Shown piece after piece: positions 41,968-54,800 of a stretch of DNA of 64,000 nt. The notes beneath the pieces were generated by a model, which made no database searches, had not been told where the DNA came from, and saw only the letters and a list, made by a program, of their open reading frames with translations. The first letter of the stretch is position 1; each line of letters starts with the position of its first letter. This stretch comes from Cellulomonas humilata. Lineage in GTDB: Bacteria; Actinomycetota; Actinomycetes; Actinomycetales; Cellulomonadaceae. Made by a program: the position numbers and the translations under genes. Location: NCBI RefSeq assembly GCF_013359775.1, contig NZ_JABMCI010000065.1:62001-126000 (forward strand), written 5' to 3'.

Positions 41968-42486
41968 GTGACCATCGAGCCGCTGCGACGAGACCTGGCC
42001 CCGGCCCGACGGCCGGAGCTGCGGACCTCCGTGCCCGGGTCGCGCACGGTGCCGCCGAGCTCCACCCAGCAGATGTGCGTCGTCGTCACCGAGGTGGCCG
42101 ACGGCGACGGTGCCACCCTGGTGCGCAACCTCCGGCGCCGTGGTGCTCCGCGGGTCGTCGTGCTCACCCGCCGGGCCAGCCGCCCCGAGCTCGGCATCCT
42201 GCTCCAGGGCGGGCTGCGCGGGGTCGTCGCCGGTGCCACAGCCCCGAGCCTGCCGCGTGCCGCAGCCGTGTCCGCACCGCCTCCGCCGCTGCCCGACCTG
42301 ACGGCCCGCGAGGTCAGCGTGCTCAAGCTCGTCGCCGACGGCCGCACCAACCGCCTCATCGGCGAGGACCTCGGCCTGTCGGCGCTCACCGTGAAGAGCC
42401 ACCTGGCGCGCATCTCCCGCAAGCTGGGGACCGGCGACCGGGCCGAGCTGGTGGCCATCTCCATCCGCGGCGGCGTCCTGTCCTGA
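41968..42486 (+). CDS. LuxR/NarL-type response-regulator-like protein with degenerate receiver
   Basis: 172 residues. C-terminal helix-turn-helix LTAREVSVLKLVADGRTNRLIGEDLGLSALTVKSHLARISRKLGTGDRAE is a typical LuxR/NarL domain. The N-terminal part (CVVVTEVADGDGATLVRNLRRRGAPRVVVLTRR...LLQGGLRGVV) keeps the end of a receiver fold but the stretch that should carry the phosphorylation aspartate is shortened and no Asp-Asp pair is visible, so it is probably not phosphorylated. No partner kinase nearby. GTG 41968 is the only plausible start in frame. Precedes rnd in the same direction. Confidence 0.8.
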   Translation: MTIEPLRRDLAPARRPELRTSVPGSRTVPPSSTQQMCVVVTEVADGDGATLVRNLRRRGAPRVVVLTRRASRPELGILLQGGLRGVVAGATAPSLPRAAAVSAPPPPLPDLTAREVSVLKLVADGRTNRLIGEDLGLSALTVKSHLARISRKLGTGDRAELVAISIRGGVLS

Positions 42487-42565
42487 CTGGCCCGCGTACG
42501 GATGCCGCACCGGCTGTCGTACGCGCCGCCCGCGCGGCCTGCACAGATGCGTCCGCCTCGTCGCT

Positions 42566-42571
42566 TACCGT
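42566..42571 (+). promoter_or_regulatory. leaderless-type -10 for rnd
   Basis: TACCGT (TANNNT) and 7 bases to ATG 42579; no Shine-Dalgarno. Confidence 0.45.
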
Positions 42572-42578
42572 TGACCTC

Positions 42579-43874
42579 ATGCGACCTGAGGCGACACCCG
42601 GCGCTCCTGCTGGGGCACCCGAGCCTCCGGCGAACCCTGACGACGCCCCCTCGGTCGAGCCCGCTCCCGAGATCGTCATGCTCACCGAGCCCGCCGAGGG
42701 CATCCCGCCGGTGGTGGAGACGCCCGAGGCCCTGGCCGCCGTCGTCGCCGCGTTCGAGGCCGGCACCGGACCCGTGGCCGTGGACGCGGAACGGGCGTCC
42801 GGCTACCGCTACGGCCAGCGCACCTACCTGGTCCAGCTGCGGCGCGAGGGCGCCGGCACCGCCCTCATCGACCCCATCGCGGTGCCCGACCTCTCCTCGC
42901 TCTCGGACGCGCTGGTGGGTGTCGAGTGGGTGCTGCACGCCGCCTCGCAGGACCTTCCGGGCCTCGCCGAGCAGGGCCTGCGGCCGAGCCGGGTCTTCGA
43001 CACCGAGCTCGGCGCGCGCCTCCTCGGGCTCGACCGGGTCGGGCTGGCCGCGGTCGTCGCCGACGCCCTGGGGCTCGGACTGGCCAAGGAGCACTCGGCG
43101 GTCGACTGGTCCACCCGACCGCTGCCCGCCGAGTGGCTGCGCTACGCCGCGCTGGACGTGGAGCTGCTGGTCGAGCTCCGCGAGGTGCTGGCCGAGCGAC
43201 TGGCGGTCGCGGGCAAGGCCGAGTGGGCGGCGCAGGAGTTCGAGGCCGTCCGCACCGCACCCCTGCCGCCGCCCCGCATCGAGCCGTGGCGCCGGGTCTC
43301 CGGCCTGCACGCCATCCGCGACGCCCGCCGCCTCGCCGTCGTCCGCGAGCTGTGGCTGACGCGCGACCAGAACGCCCGCACGCGGGACATCTCCCCCGGC
43401 CGCGTCCTGCCCGACCACGCGATCGTCGCCGCCGCCCAGGCGCTCCCCACGTCCGTCGCCGCACTCACGGCACTGCCGGCGTTCGCCGGCAAGGGCACGC
43501 GCCGCCGGGCTGCCCTGTGGCAGCAGGCCATCGACCGCGGCCTCGCGACGCCGGAGGCCGAGCTCCCGTCGGTCCGCGGCCCGAAGAGCGACGCCCCGCC
43601 CCCGCCCCGGGCGTGGGCCGAGAAGGACCCGCAGGCGGCCGCCCGCCTCGTCGCTGCCCGCGAGGTGGTCGCGGAGCTCTCGACCGCCCACGAGGTGCCG
43701 GCCGAGAACCTCCTCCAGCCCGACCTGCTGCGCCGGCTGTGCTGGACGCCCCCCGCGGCCCTGGACGCGGACGGGATCACCGCGTTCCTCCAGGCGGGCG
43801 GCGCGCGACCCTGGCAGATCGGCCTCGTCGCGGAGCGGCTCGCTGAGGCTTTCGCGGCCCTCCCGCAGGACTAA
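42579..43874 (+). CDS. rnd: ribonuclease D-like 3'-5' exonuclease with HRDC domain
   Basis: 431 residues. DEDDy exonuclease: PVAVDAERASGYRY (Exo I, with the DxE pair), WVLHAASQDLPGL (Exo II), FDTELGARLL and the Exo III WLRYAALDVELLVEL with Tyr and Asp. An HRDC domain follows (LWLTRDQNARTRDISPGRVLPDHAI) and a further C-terminal helical part. Acts on structured RNAs or tRNA 3' ends. The first 45 residues are Pro/Ala/Glu-rich and probably disordered. Confidence 0.92.
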   Translation: MRPEATPGAPAGAPEPPANPDDAPSVEPAPEIVMLTEPAEGIPPVVETPEALAAVVAAFEAGTGPVAVDAERASGYRYGQRTYLVQLRREGAGTALIDPIAVPDLSSLSDALVGVEWVLHAASQDLPGLAEQGLRPSRVFDTELGARLLGLDRVGLAAVVADALGLGLAKEHSAVDWSTRPLPAEWLRYAALDVELLVELREVLAERLAVAGKAEWAAQEFEAVRTAPLPPPRIEPWRRVSGLHAIRDARRLAVVRELWLTRDQNARTRDISPGRVLPDHAIVAAAQALPTSVAALTALPAFAGKGTRRRAALWQQAIDRGLATPEAELPSVRGPKSDAPPPPRAWAEKDPQAAARLVAAREVVAELSTAHEVPAENLLQPDLLRRLCWTPPAALDADGITAFLQAGGARPWQIGLVAERLAEAFAALPQD

Positions 43875-43881
43875 CGTCCCT

Positions 43882-43897
43882 GTTACTCTTCAGTAAC
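43882..43897. promoter_or_regulatory. perfect palindrome overlapping the putative fadA -10 (operator candidate)
   Basis: GTTACT-CTTC-AGTAAC, perfect 6-bp arms. A TANNNT hexamer (TAACTT, 43894-43899) overlaps its right arm, so a bound repressor would block the fadAB promoter. A second candidate -10, TAGCGT, lies at 43928-43933. The shape suits a TetR- or GntR-type regulator of fatty-acid oxidation; which one is unknown. Its gene is not in the window. Confidence 0.5.
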
Positions 43898-43995
43898 TTA
43901 TGGCTGGCCACGCCCGGTGACCCCGGGTAGCGTCGGCCGTCTCGGGCACGTTCTCGCGTGCTCGTCGGACACCGCCGTCCCGCCCTGGAGGCTCG

Positions 43996-45240
43996 ATGCC
44001 CACCACATCTCCGCGACCCGCAGCCCTCGTCCGCCGCGTCGTCTTCGTCGACGGGGTCCGCACCCCGTTCGGCCGCGCGCGCAAGGACGGGCTGTACGCC
44101 CACACCCGCGCCGACGACCTGGCCGTCAAGACGGTCCGCGAGCTGCTGCGCCGCCACCCGCAGCTCGCGCCCGAGCGCATCGACGAGGTCGCGATCGCCG
44201 CGACCACCCAGCAGGGCGACCAGGGGCTGACCCTCGGCCGCACGGTCGGCGTGCTGGCCGGGCTCCCCCGGACCGTCCCCGGCTACGCGATCGACCGCAT
44301 GTGCGCCGGCGGGATGACCGCGGTGACCAGCACGGCCGCCGCGATCGGGTTCGGCGCGCAGGACGTGGCCCTCGCCGGCGGCGTCGAGCACATGGGGCAC
44401 CACCCGATGGGCTTCGAGGCCGACCCGAACCCCCGGTTCCTGTCCGAGCGCCTGGTGGCCAACGACGCCCTCAACATGGGCGTGACGGCGGAGAACCTGC
44501 ATGACACGTTCCCCGCCCTGACCCGCGCGCGGGCCGACGCGTACGGCGTCGCCAGCCAGGACAAGTACGCCGCCGCCCTGGCCGCCGGGAAGATCGATCC
44601 CGACCTCGTCCCGGTCGCGCTGCGCGACCCGGAGAACGGCTGGGGCCTGGCCACGGCCGACGAGCCCCCGCGGCCCGGCACCACGGTCGAGGCGATCCAG
44701 AAGCTGCCGACGCCGTTCCGCGCGGGAGGCCGCGTCACCGCCGGCACGGCCGCGCCGCTCACCGACGGCGCCGCGTCGTGCCTGCTGGCCGCCGAGGAGA
44801 CCGCCGCCGAGCTGGGCCTGCCCACGCGCATGCGCATGGTGGCGTTCGCGTACGCCGGCGTCGAGCCCGAGATCATGGGCATCGGCCCCGTGCCCGCCAC
44901 GGTCAAGGCGCTCGACCGCGCCGGCCTGAGCATCGAGGACATCGGCCTGTTCGAGGTCAACGAGGCGTTCGCGGTCCAGGTGCTCTCGTTCCTCGACGCG
45001 TTCGGCATCGCCGACGACGACCCGCGCGTCAACCAGTACGGCGGCGCGATCGCCGTCGGCCACCCGCTGGCCTCGTCGGGCGTGCGCCTGATGACGCAGC
45101 TGGCCCGCCAGTTCGAGGAGAACCCCGACGTGCGCTTCGGCCTGACCACCATGTGCGTGGGACTCGGCCAGGGCGGCACCGTCATCTGGGAGAACCCGCA
45201 CCACGCCGACTACGAGCCCTTCGAGGGGAAGACCAAGTGA
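43996..45240 (+). CDS. fadA: acetyl-CoA C-acyltransferase (3-ketoacyl-CoA thiolase)
   Basis: 414 residues. Active-site Cys in DRMCAGGMTAV near residue 98, GGVEHMGHHPMG, NEAFAVQVL, catalytic His in GGAIAVGHPLASSG and the second Cys in TTMCVGLGQGG. Thiolytic cleavage of 3-ketoacyl-CoA, the last beta-oxidation step. ATG 43996 has GGAGG 4-5 bases upstream. Two-gene operon with fadB, whose GTG overlaps the fadA stop. Confidence 0.96.
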   Translation: MPTTSPRPAALVRRVVFVDGVRTPFGRARKDGLYAHTRADDLAVKTVRELLRRHPQLAPERIDEVAIAATTQQGDQGLTLGRTVGVLAGLPRTVPGYAIDRMCAGGMTAVTSTAAAIGFGAQDVALAGGVEHMGHHPMGFEADPNPRFLSERLVANDALNMGVTAENLHDTFPALTRARADAYGVASQDKYAAALAAGKIDPDLVPVALRDPENGWGLATADEPPRPGTTVEAIQKLPTPFRAGGRVTAGTAAPLTDGAASCLLAAEETAAELGLPTRMRMVAFAYAGVEPEIMGIGPVPATVKALDRAGLSIEDIGLFEVNEAFAVQVLSFLDAFGIADDDPRVNQYGGAIAVGHPLASSGVRLMTQLARQFEENPDVRFGLTTMCVGLGQGGTVIWENPHHADYEPFEGKTK

Positions 45241-47354
45241 GCTCGATGAGCACCGACACTCCTCGCGCGGAGCGAGTCAGCCACGCGATCGCCCGTGACG
45301 TCCCGCTGCCCGGCGGCGCCGGCACGCTCGCGCTCGTCACCATCGACAACGGCCTCGACCACACCAAGCCGACGACGCTCGGCCCGCTGGGCATCGCGGA
45401 GCTGACCGCCACCCTCACAGCCGTGCGGGCCCGCGTCGCGGCGGGCGAGATCGTGGCCGTCGCCGTCACCGGCAAGCCGTACTACCTGGCGGCGGGGGCG
45501 GACCTCACCCAGATCGGCACGGTCCCCGGGCGCGACGGAGCACTCCTGCTCGGCCAGGGCGGTCACGCCGCCTACGAGCTGCTGCACTCCATGGGCGCGC
45601 CGACCTTCGCGTTCGTCAACGGCGTCGCCCTCGGCGGCGGCCTCGAGCTCGCGCTGAACTGCGACTACCGCACGGTTGCCTCCGACGTCCGGGCGCTCGC
45701 GCTCCCGGAGACCGGCCTGGGCCTGGTGCCCGGCTGGGGTGGCGCGTACATCGTGCCGCGGCTCGTCGGCATCGAGAAGGCCCTCGACGTCATCCTCACG
45801 CGGCCCGCGGCCAACAAGCCGTTCGCGGCGGTCGAGGCCACCCAGCTCGGCCTGATGGACGTCGTCCTCGACCCGGCCGACTTCCTCGAGGAGTCGATCC
45901 GCTGGGCCGCGCGCGTGGTGTCCGGCGAGGTCGTCGTCGAGCGCCGCGAGCTCGACTCCGCCGAGGTGTGGGACGGCGTCGTCGCGGCGGCCCGCCAGCG
46001 CCTCGACGCGGTCATCAACCGCTCGCGTCCCGCGCCCTACCGCGCGCTCGACCTGGTCGCAGCCGCCCGCACCGCCTCCCGTGAGGAGGCCTTCGCGGCC
46101 GAGGACGAGGCGCTCGCCGACCTGATCATGAGCGACGAGATGCGCGCGTCGGTGTACGCGTTCGGGCTCGTGTCCGGCGGCAAGAAGCCGGTCGGCGCCC
46201 CCGACCGCTCGCTCGCCCAACCGGTCACCCGCGTCGGCATCGTCGGTGCCGGCCTCATGGCCGCGCAGATCGCGATGCTCTTCGCGCAGCGCCTCGGCGT
46301 GCCGGTAGTCATGCGGGACCTGGACCAGGAGCGCGTCGACAAGGGCCTTGCCGCCGTGAAGTCCTCCGTGGACCGGCTCACCTCGACCGGCCGGATGAGC
46401 GAGTCGGCCGCCAGCCGTCTGCTCGGGTCGATCCAGGGCACGACGGACCTCGCCGAGTTCGCGTCCTGCGACCTCGTGATCGAGGCCGTGACCGAGATCC
46501 TCGACCTGAAGAGGAAGGTCTTCGCCGAGCTGGAGACCGTCATCTCCCCGACGACGATCCTGGCGACGAACACCTCCGCGCTGTCCGTCTCCGCCATGGC
46601 GGCCGACCTCCAGCACCCCGAGCGCGTCGTCGGGCTGCACTTCTTCAACCCCGTGGCCGCGATGCCATTGGTGGAGGTCGTGCAGGCCGAGCGCACGTCG
46701 CAGGAGGCGCTGGCCACCGGGTTCGCGGTGGCGGCCAAGCTGCGCAAGACGGCCGTGCTGGTGGCGGACCGCCCCGGGTTCGTCGTCAACCGGCTGCTCG
46801 TCCTGCTGCTCGGCGTGATCGTCGACACCGTCGAGAAGGGCACCCCGGTGGAGGTCGCGGACCGCGCGCTGCGGCCCCTCGGCCTGCCGATGCCCCCGTT
46901 CGAGCTGTTCGACCTCGTCGGACCGGCCGTGGGACTGCACGTGCTGACGTCACTGCGCGAGGAGCTGGGCGACCGGTTCCCGCGCTCCCCCGGCCTCGAG
47001 AAGCTGGTCGCCGACGGCACCACGGTCGTGCTCCCCGCGAAGGCCAGGGGCCTGCCCAAGCCGGTCGACCCCGCCATCCAGGCGGTCTTCGACGCCACGG
47101 GCTCCGGGGGTGCCCCGCTGGACGAGGCGGGCGTGCTCGACAGCGTGCTCACGGCGCTCACGGTCGAGGTCGGGCACATGCTCGAGGAGGGCGTCGTCGC
47201 CACCCCGCAGCAGATCGACCTCTGCATGATCCTCGGCGCGGGCTGGGGCTTCCACCTCGGCGGGCTCACGCCCTACCTCGACCGAACGGGCTACTCGGAG
47301 CGCGTCCTGGGACGCCGGATCCTGCCCGACGGCGTGGCCAACGTGCCGGCCTAG
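45237..47354 (+). CDS. fadB: fatty acid oxidation multifunctional protein (enoyl-CoA hydratase/3-hydroxyacyl-CoA dehydrogenase)
   Basis: 705 residues. N-terminal crotonase domain with oxyanion-hole motifs YYLAAGADLTQI and NGVALGGGLELALNCDY and the glutamate-bearing ALPETGLGLVPGWGG. From about 325 the NAD-binding dehydrogenase RVGIVGAGLMAAQIAM, LHFFNPVAAMPLVEVV (catalytic His), then two C-terminal HAD domains. With FadA forms the beta-oxidation complex. GTG 45237 is preferred because GAGGGG lies 8 bases upstream and it overlaps the fadA TGA; ATG 45246 is the alternative. Converges on pflA with CTAG overlap (47351-47354). Confidence 0.95.
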   Translation: MSSMSTDTPRAERVSHAIARDVPLPGGAGTLALVTIDNGLDHTKPTTLGPLGIAELTATLTAVRARVAAGEIVAVAVTGKPYYLAAGADLTQIGTVPGRDGALLLGQGGHAAYELLHSMGAPTFAFVNGVALGGGLELALNCDYRTVASDVRALALPETGLGLVPGWGGAYIVPRLVGIEKALDVILTRPAANKPFAAVEATQLGLMDVVLDPADFLEESIRWAARVVSGEVVVERRELDSAEVWDGVVAAARQRLDAVINRSRPAPYRALDLVAAARTASREEAFAAEDEALADLIMSDEMRASVYAFGLVSGGKKPVGAPDRSLAQPVTRVGIVGAGLMAAQIAMLFAQRLGVPVVMRDLDQERVDKGLAAVKSSVDRLTSTGRMSESAASRLLGSIQGTTDLAEFASCDLVIEAVTEILDLKRKVFAELETVISPTTILATNTSALSVSAMAADLQHPERVVGLHFFNPVAAMPLVEVVQAERTSQEALATGFAVAAKLRKTAVLVADRPGFVVNRLLVLLLGVIVDTVEKGTPVEVADRALRPLGLPMPPFELFDLVGPAVGLHVLTSLREELGDRFPRSPGLEKLVADGTTVVLPAKARGLPKPVDPAIQAVFDATGSGGAPLDEAGVLDSVLTALTVEVGHMLEEGVVATPQQIDLCMILGAGWGFHLGGLTPYLDRTGYSERVLGRRILPDGVANVPA

Positions 47355-48214
47355 AAGACCGACAGCCCCCGGTCCCGGAACGTCGCGCGCACGCGCTCGA
47401 TGAGCTCCGGGGTCGGGGGTTGCGTCTCGTCCAGCTGGTAGCGCATCCCCAGCTCGTCCCACTTGTCGCGGCCCATCTGGTGGAAGGGCAGCACCTCGAC
47501 CCGCTCGACGACGGACCCGAGCTTGACGACGTGGTCGGCGACGGCCTCGACGTTCTCCGGGGCATCGGTCAGGCCGGGGACCAGCACGAACCGCACCCAG
47601 GTGCGCTTGCCGGCGTCCCGCAGCCGCGCCCCGAAGTCGAGCGTGGGCTGCAACGCACGGCCGGTCGCCCTGCGGTACGTGTCCGGCAGGCCGGACTTGA
47701 TGTCGAGGAGCACCAGGTCGATGTCCGCCAGCATCGCGTCGGTGCACTGGCTGCCCAGGAACCCGGACGTGTCCACCGTGATGTGCACGTCCATCGCCTT
47801 GGCGCCCCGGAGCAGGCGAGCGAGGTACGCCGGCTGCATGAGGGGCTCACCGCCCGAGATCGTCAGCCCGCCACCCGTGGCCTTGAAGACCGGGCGGTAG
47901 CGGGCCACCCGCGCGAGGATCTCGTCGGCCGGCACGTCCGTCCCGCGACGCATCTGCATGGTGTCGGGGTTGTGGCAGTACAGGCACTGGAGCGGGCAGC
48001 CGGCCAGGAACACGGTGAGGCGCGTGCCCGGGCCGTCCACGGCCGTGACCAGCTCCCAAGAGTGGACCGAACCGACAGACCCGGACCGGACCGCGGCCAT
48101 CTTGGCGGCGTGGTCCAGCTCGACCGAGGTGAGCCCGGCCGTGCCGGACCGCGACCTGGGCAGACCCAGGTGCACGGCCGGCCACGGCGCCGCTTCGTGC
48201 ACCTGGGTGGTCAT
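47351..48214 (-). CDS. pflA: pyruvate formate-lyase activating enzyme
   Basis: 287 residues. Radical-SAM C-x3-C-x2-C in GCPLQCLYCHNPDT, TISGGEPLMQPAYL, and the family start SVGSVHSWELVTAVDGPGTR. Generates the glycyl radical of PflB using SAM and a [4Fe-4S] cluster. Compared with E. coli PflA (246) there are about 40 extra N-terminal residues; Met39 (KMAAVRSGSVGSVHSW) would be a start at the usual position, so ATG 48214 may be too long. Seven bases after the pflB stop; pflBA operon. Confidence 0.94.
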   Translation of the reverse strand: MTTQVHEAAPWPAVHLGLPRSRSGTAGLTSVELDHAAKMAAVRSGSVGSVHSWELVTAVDGPGTRLTVFLAGCPLQCLYCHNPDTMQMRRGTDVPADEILARVARYRPVFKATGGGLTISGGEPLMQPAYLARLLRGAKAMDVHITVDTSGFLGSQCTDAMLADIDLVLLDIKSGLPDTYRRATGRALQPTLDFGARLRDAGKRTWVRFVLVPGLTDAPENVEAVADHVVKLGSVVERVEVLPFHQMGRDKWDELGMRYQLDETQPPTPELIERVRATFRDRGLSVF

Positions 48215-48221
48215 GACCTGG

Positions 48222-50495
48222 TCAGACCGATCCGTGGAACGTGCGCGACAGGACGTCGAGCTGCTGCTCGCGCGTCAGCCGGACGAAGTTCACGGCGTAG
48301 CCCGACACCCGGATGGTCAGCTGCGGGTACTCCTCGGGGTGCTCCATGGCGTCCTCGAGGGTCTCGCGGTTGAGCACGTTGATGTTCAGGTGGTAGCCCG
48401 ACGACATCATGTACGCGTCCAGCAGACCGACCAGGTTGGTGACCTGCTCGTCGCGGGTACGGCCCAGACCGGTCGGGATGACCGACGAGGTCAGCGAGAT
48501 CCCGTCCATCGCCTCGGTGTAGGGGATCTTCGCGACGGACAGTGCCGAGGCGAGCATCCCGTGCGCGTCCCGACCGTTCATCGGGTTGGCACCCGGTGCG
48601 AACGGCTGGCCGGCGCGGCGGCCGTCCGGCGTGGAGCCGGTCGACTTCCCGTAGACCACGTTCGACGTGATGGTCAGGACGGACTGCGTGTGCAGCGCCT
48701 TGCGGTACGTCGGCGTCTTGCGCAGCTTGGTCATGAACGTCTCGACCAGCCACACGGCGATGTCGTCGGCGCGGTCGTCGTCGTTGCCGTAGGTCGGGAA
48801 CTCCCCGTCGACGGTGTACTCGGTGACGAGGCCGTCGACCGTGCGCACGGGGTGCACGGCGGCGTACTTGATGGCGGACAGCGAGTCGGCGACCACGGAC
48901 AGGCCGGCGATCCCGCACGCCATGGTGCGCAGCACGGCCCGGTCGTGCAGGGCCATCTCGAGGCGCTCGTACGCGTACTTGTCGTGCATGAAGTGCACGC
49001 AGTTCAGCGCGTCGACGTAGGTCTCGGCGAGCCAGTCGAGCATCCCGTCGAGCTTGGCCACGACGTCGTCGTAGTCGAGGACGTCACCGGCGACGGCGGG
49101 CGCCGAGGGGGCCACCTGCTTGCCGGTCAGCTCGTCGCGACCGCCGTTGATGGCGTAGAGGAGCGCCTTGGCCAGGTTGACCCGCGCACCGAAGAACTGC
49201 ATCTGCTTGCCCACCCGCATCGGCGAGACGCAGCAGGCGATCGCCGCGTCGTCACCCCACGCGTCGCGGATGAGGTCGTCGGACTCGTACTGGAGCGCGG
49301 AGGTGTCGATCGACACCTGCGTGCAGAAGCGCTTGAAGCCCTCCGGCAGGCGGTCGCTCCACAGCACCGTGAGGTTCGGCTCGGGGGCCGGGCCCAGGTT
49401 GTAGAGCGTCTGGAGGAACCGGAAGGAGGTCTTGGTGACCAGCGTGCGGCCGTCCTCGCCGATGCCGCCGATGGACTCGGTCACCCACGTCGGGTCGCCC
49501 GAGAACAGCTCGTCGTACTCCGGCGTGCGCAGGAACCGCACGATGCGCAGCTTGATGACCAGGTCGTCGACGAGCTCCTGGACGTCCTGCTCGTTGAGCC
49601 GGCCCGCGGCGAGGTCACGCTGGAGGAAGACGTCGAGGAAGGTGGAGGTGCGGCCCAGCGACATCGCCGCGCCGTTCTGCTCCTTCACCGCGCCGAGGTA
49701 GGCGAAGTACAGCCACTGCACGGCCTCCTTGGCGGTGGTGGCCGGAGCCGAGATGTCGTAGCCGTACGAGGCGGCCATCGTCTTGAGCTCCTGCAGGGCG
49801 CGGATCTGCTCCGCGTTCTCCTCGCGGTCGCGGATCACGTCCTCCGAGGAGCGCTCGCGGTCGAGGTCGGCGCGGTCCTCGCGCTTGGCCGCGATCAGGG
49901 CGTCCACTCCGTACAGCGCGACGCGGCGGTAGTCGCCGATGATGCGGCCGCGGCCGTAGGCGTCGGGCAGGCCGGTGATCAGGTGCGCGGAGCGTGCTGC
50001 GCGCACGGCCGGCGGGTACACGTCGAAGACACCGTCGTTGTGGGTCTTGCGGTACTTGGTGAAGATCTCGCCGACGATCGGGTCCGGTGCGAAGCCGTAG
50101 GTCTCGAGCGCCTTCTCGACCATCCGGTAGCCGCCGTTGGGCATGATCGCGCGCTTCAGGGGCGCGTCGGTCTGCAGGCCGACGATGATCTCGTGGTGGC
50201 GGTCGATGTAGCCGGGCTCGTGCGACGTGATCGTCGAGGGCGTGTGCTGGTCGATGTCGTACACGCCACGGGCGCGCTCGGCCGGGAACATCTCGGTCAG
50301 CTTGGCCCAGATACCGGTCGTCCGGTCGGTCGCACCCGCCAGGAAGGACGCGTCGTCGGTGTAGGGCGTGTAGTTGCGCTGGATGAAGTCACGGACGTCG
50401 ATCCGATCCACCCATGGCCCGGTGACGAAACCTTCCCAGGCCTGCCTGACGGCGGGCTCGATACGGGTGCTCGCGGACACGGTGCTCGTGGACAT
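48222..50495 (-). CDS. pflB: formate C-acetyltransferase (pyruvate formate-lyase)
   Basis: 757 residues (E. coli 760). Active-site cysteine pair C421-C422 in [14 protein letters not shown] and the glycyl-radical G732 in RVSGYAVNF near the C-terminus, both intact. Converts pyruvate and CoA to acetyl-CoA and formate under anaerobiosis; oxygen-sensitive. Points to a facultatively fermentative organism. ATG 50495 has GGAGGAG about 6 bases upstream. A DosR/DevR-like box lies upstream. Followed by pflA. Confidence 0.97.
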   Translation of the reverse strand: MSTSTVSASTRIEPAVRQAWEGFVTGPWVDRIDVRDFIQRNYTPYTDDASFLAGATDRTTGIWAKLTEMFPAERARGVYDIDQHTPSTITSHEPGYIDRHHEIIVGLQTDAPLKRAIMPNGGYRMVEKALETYGFAPDPIVGEIFTKYRKTHNDGVFDVYPPAVRAARSAHLITGLPDAYGRGRIIGDYRRVALYGVDALIAAKREDRADLDRERSSEDVIRDREENAEQIRALQELKTMAASYGYDISAPATTAKEAVQWLYFAYLGAVKEQNGAAMSLGRTSTFLDVFLQRDLAAGRLNEQDVQELVDDLVIKLRIVRFLRTPEYDELFSGDPTWVTESIGGIGEDGRTLVTKTSFRFLQTLYNLGPAPEPNLTVLWSDRLPEGFKRFCTQVSIDTSALQYESDDLIRDAWGDDAAIACCVSPMRVGKQMQFFGARVNLAKALLYAINGGRDELTGKQVAPSAPAVAGDVLDYDDVVAKLDGMLDWLAETYVDALNCVHFMHDKYAYERLEMALHDRAVLRTMACGIAGLSVVADSLSAIKYAAVHPVRTVDGLVTEYTVDGEFPTYGNDDDRADDIAVWLVETFMTKLRKTPTYRKALHTQSVLTITSNVVYGKSTGSTPDGRRAGQPFAPGANPMNGRDAHGMLASALSVAKIPYTEAMDGISLTSSVIPTGLGRTRDEQVTNLVGLLDAYMMSSGYHLNINVLNRETLEDAMEHPEEYPQLTIRVSGYAVNFVRLTREQQLDVLSRTFHGSV

Positions 50496-50525
50496 TTGCG
50501 CTCCTCCGACGTTGCTGATACCTCG

Positions 50526-50531
50526 ACGCTA
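50526..50531 (-). promoter_or_regulatory. candidate -10 for pflB
   Basis: TAGCGT reading leftwards (TANNNT). Predicted start near 50519, leaving a 24-base leader with GGAGGAG. The DosR-like box ends 24 bases upstream, next to where a -35 would lie. Confidence 0.4.
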
Positions 50532-50554
50532 CGGAGGAGGTAGGCATTCGTCCC

Positions 50555-50568
50555 AGGACCTAAGGCCC
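50555..50568 (-). promoter_or_regulatory. DosR/DevR-like box upstream of pflB
   Basis: Reading leftwards GGGCCTTAGGTCCT. Against the mycobacterial DosR core GGGACTTTAGTCCC 10 of 14 positions agree, and against the streptomycete DevR-type GGGNCNNNNGNCCC only the last base differs. It abuts the likely -35 region of pflB, the usual activator position. DosR-type regulators respond to hypoxia/NO, which suits pflB. Comparison is from memory of the motif. Confidence 0.4.
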
Positions 50569-50584
50569 CGTGTGATGCGGGTCA

Positions 50585-54102
<3,518 letters not shown>

Positions 54103-54107
54103 CCGGC

Positions 54108-54800
54108 ATGCGTCCCGTCCTGGTCATCACGCACGCGCCGCACGAGGGCCCCGGCCTCATCTCCCGCGGGCTCGACGCGCCGCTGCGGGTGCGCACCGTC
54201 CTCGATCTCGAGGACGCGCGGCTCCCCGCGCTCGACGAGGTGTCCGGCGTCGTGGTGATGGGCGGCCCCATGGACGCCGACGACGTGCGGGGTCACCCGG
54301 GTCTCGCCGCCGAGCGCGCGCTCCTCGCGGCCGCGGTCGACGCGGACGTCCCCGTGCTGGGCGTGTGCCTCGGCATGCAGCTGCTCGCGCTGGCGCTCGG
54401 CTCGCACCTGCACCTGCGGGCCGCCACGGAGATCGGGTTCGCCCCCGTGGACATCGACGTCGAGGACCCTGTCCTCGGCGCGCTCGGCACCCGGCCCACC
54501 GTGCTGCACTGGCACTCGGACACCGTCGACCTGCCGCCGGGCGCCACGCTCCTGGCCTCGACCGAGGCCACGCCGGTGCAGGCGTTCCGCGTCGGCAGCG
54601 CGCTGGGCCTCCAGTTCCACCCCGAGCTCGACGCCGGGATGCTCGACCTCTGGCTCTCGACGCCGGACATGGTCGGCGAGCTCGGCGACGACGAGATCGA
54701 GGAGATCCGCGCGGCCGGCGGCCGGCACCTGCCCGGTCTGGTCCCCGCCGCCGAGAAGATGTTCGCCGGCTTCGGGGAGCTCGTCCGGGCGCGGGGATGA
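54108..54800 (+). CDS. class I glutamine amidotransferase-like protein
   Basis: 230 residues. Nucleophile elbow VLGVCLGMQLLALALG with Cys87; His171 and Glu173 in LQFHPEL complete the triad; GVVVMGGPMDADD is the oxyanion region. Stand-alone GuaA-like type; may transfer or simply hydrolyse gamma-glutamyl amides. Start: ATG 54108 (five bases after the guaB1 stop); GTG 54099 overlapping that stop is the alternative. Its TGA overlaps the Nudix start (ATGA). Confidence 0.88.
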   Translation: MRPVLVITHAPHEGPGLISRGLDAPLRVRTVLDLEDARLPALDEVSGVVVMGGPMDADDVRGHPGLAAERALLAAAVDADVPVLGVCLGMQLLALALGSHLHLRAATEIGFAPVDIDVEDPVLGALGTRPTVLHWHSDTVDLPPGATLLASTEATPVQAFRVGSALGLQFHPELDAGMLDLWLSTPDMVGELGDDEIEEIRAAGGRHLPGLVPAAEKMFAGFGELVRARG

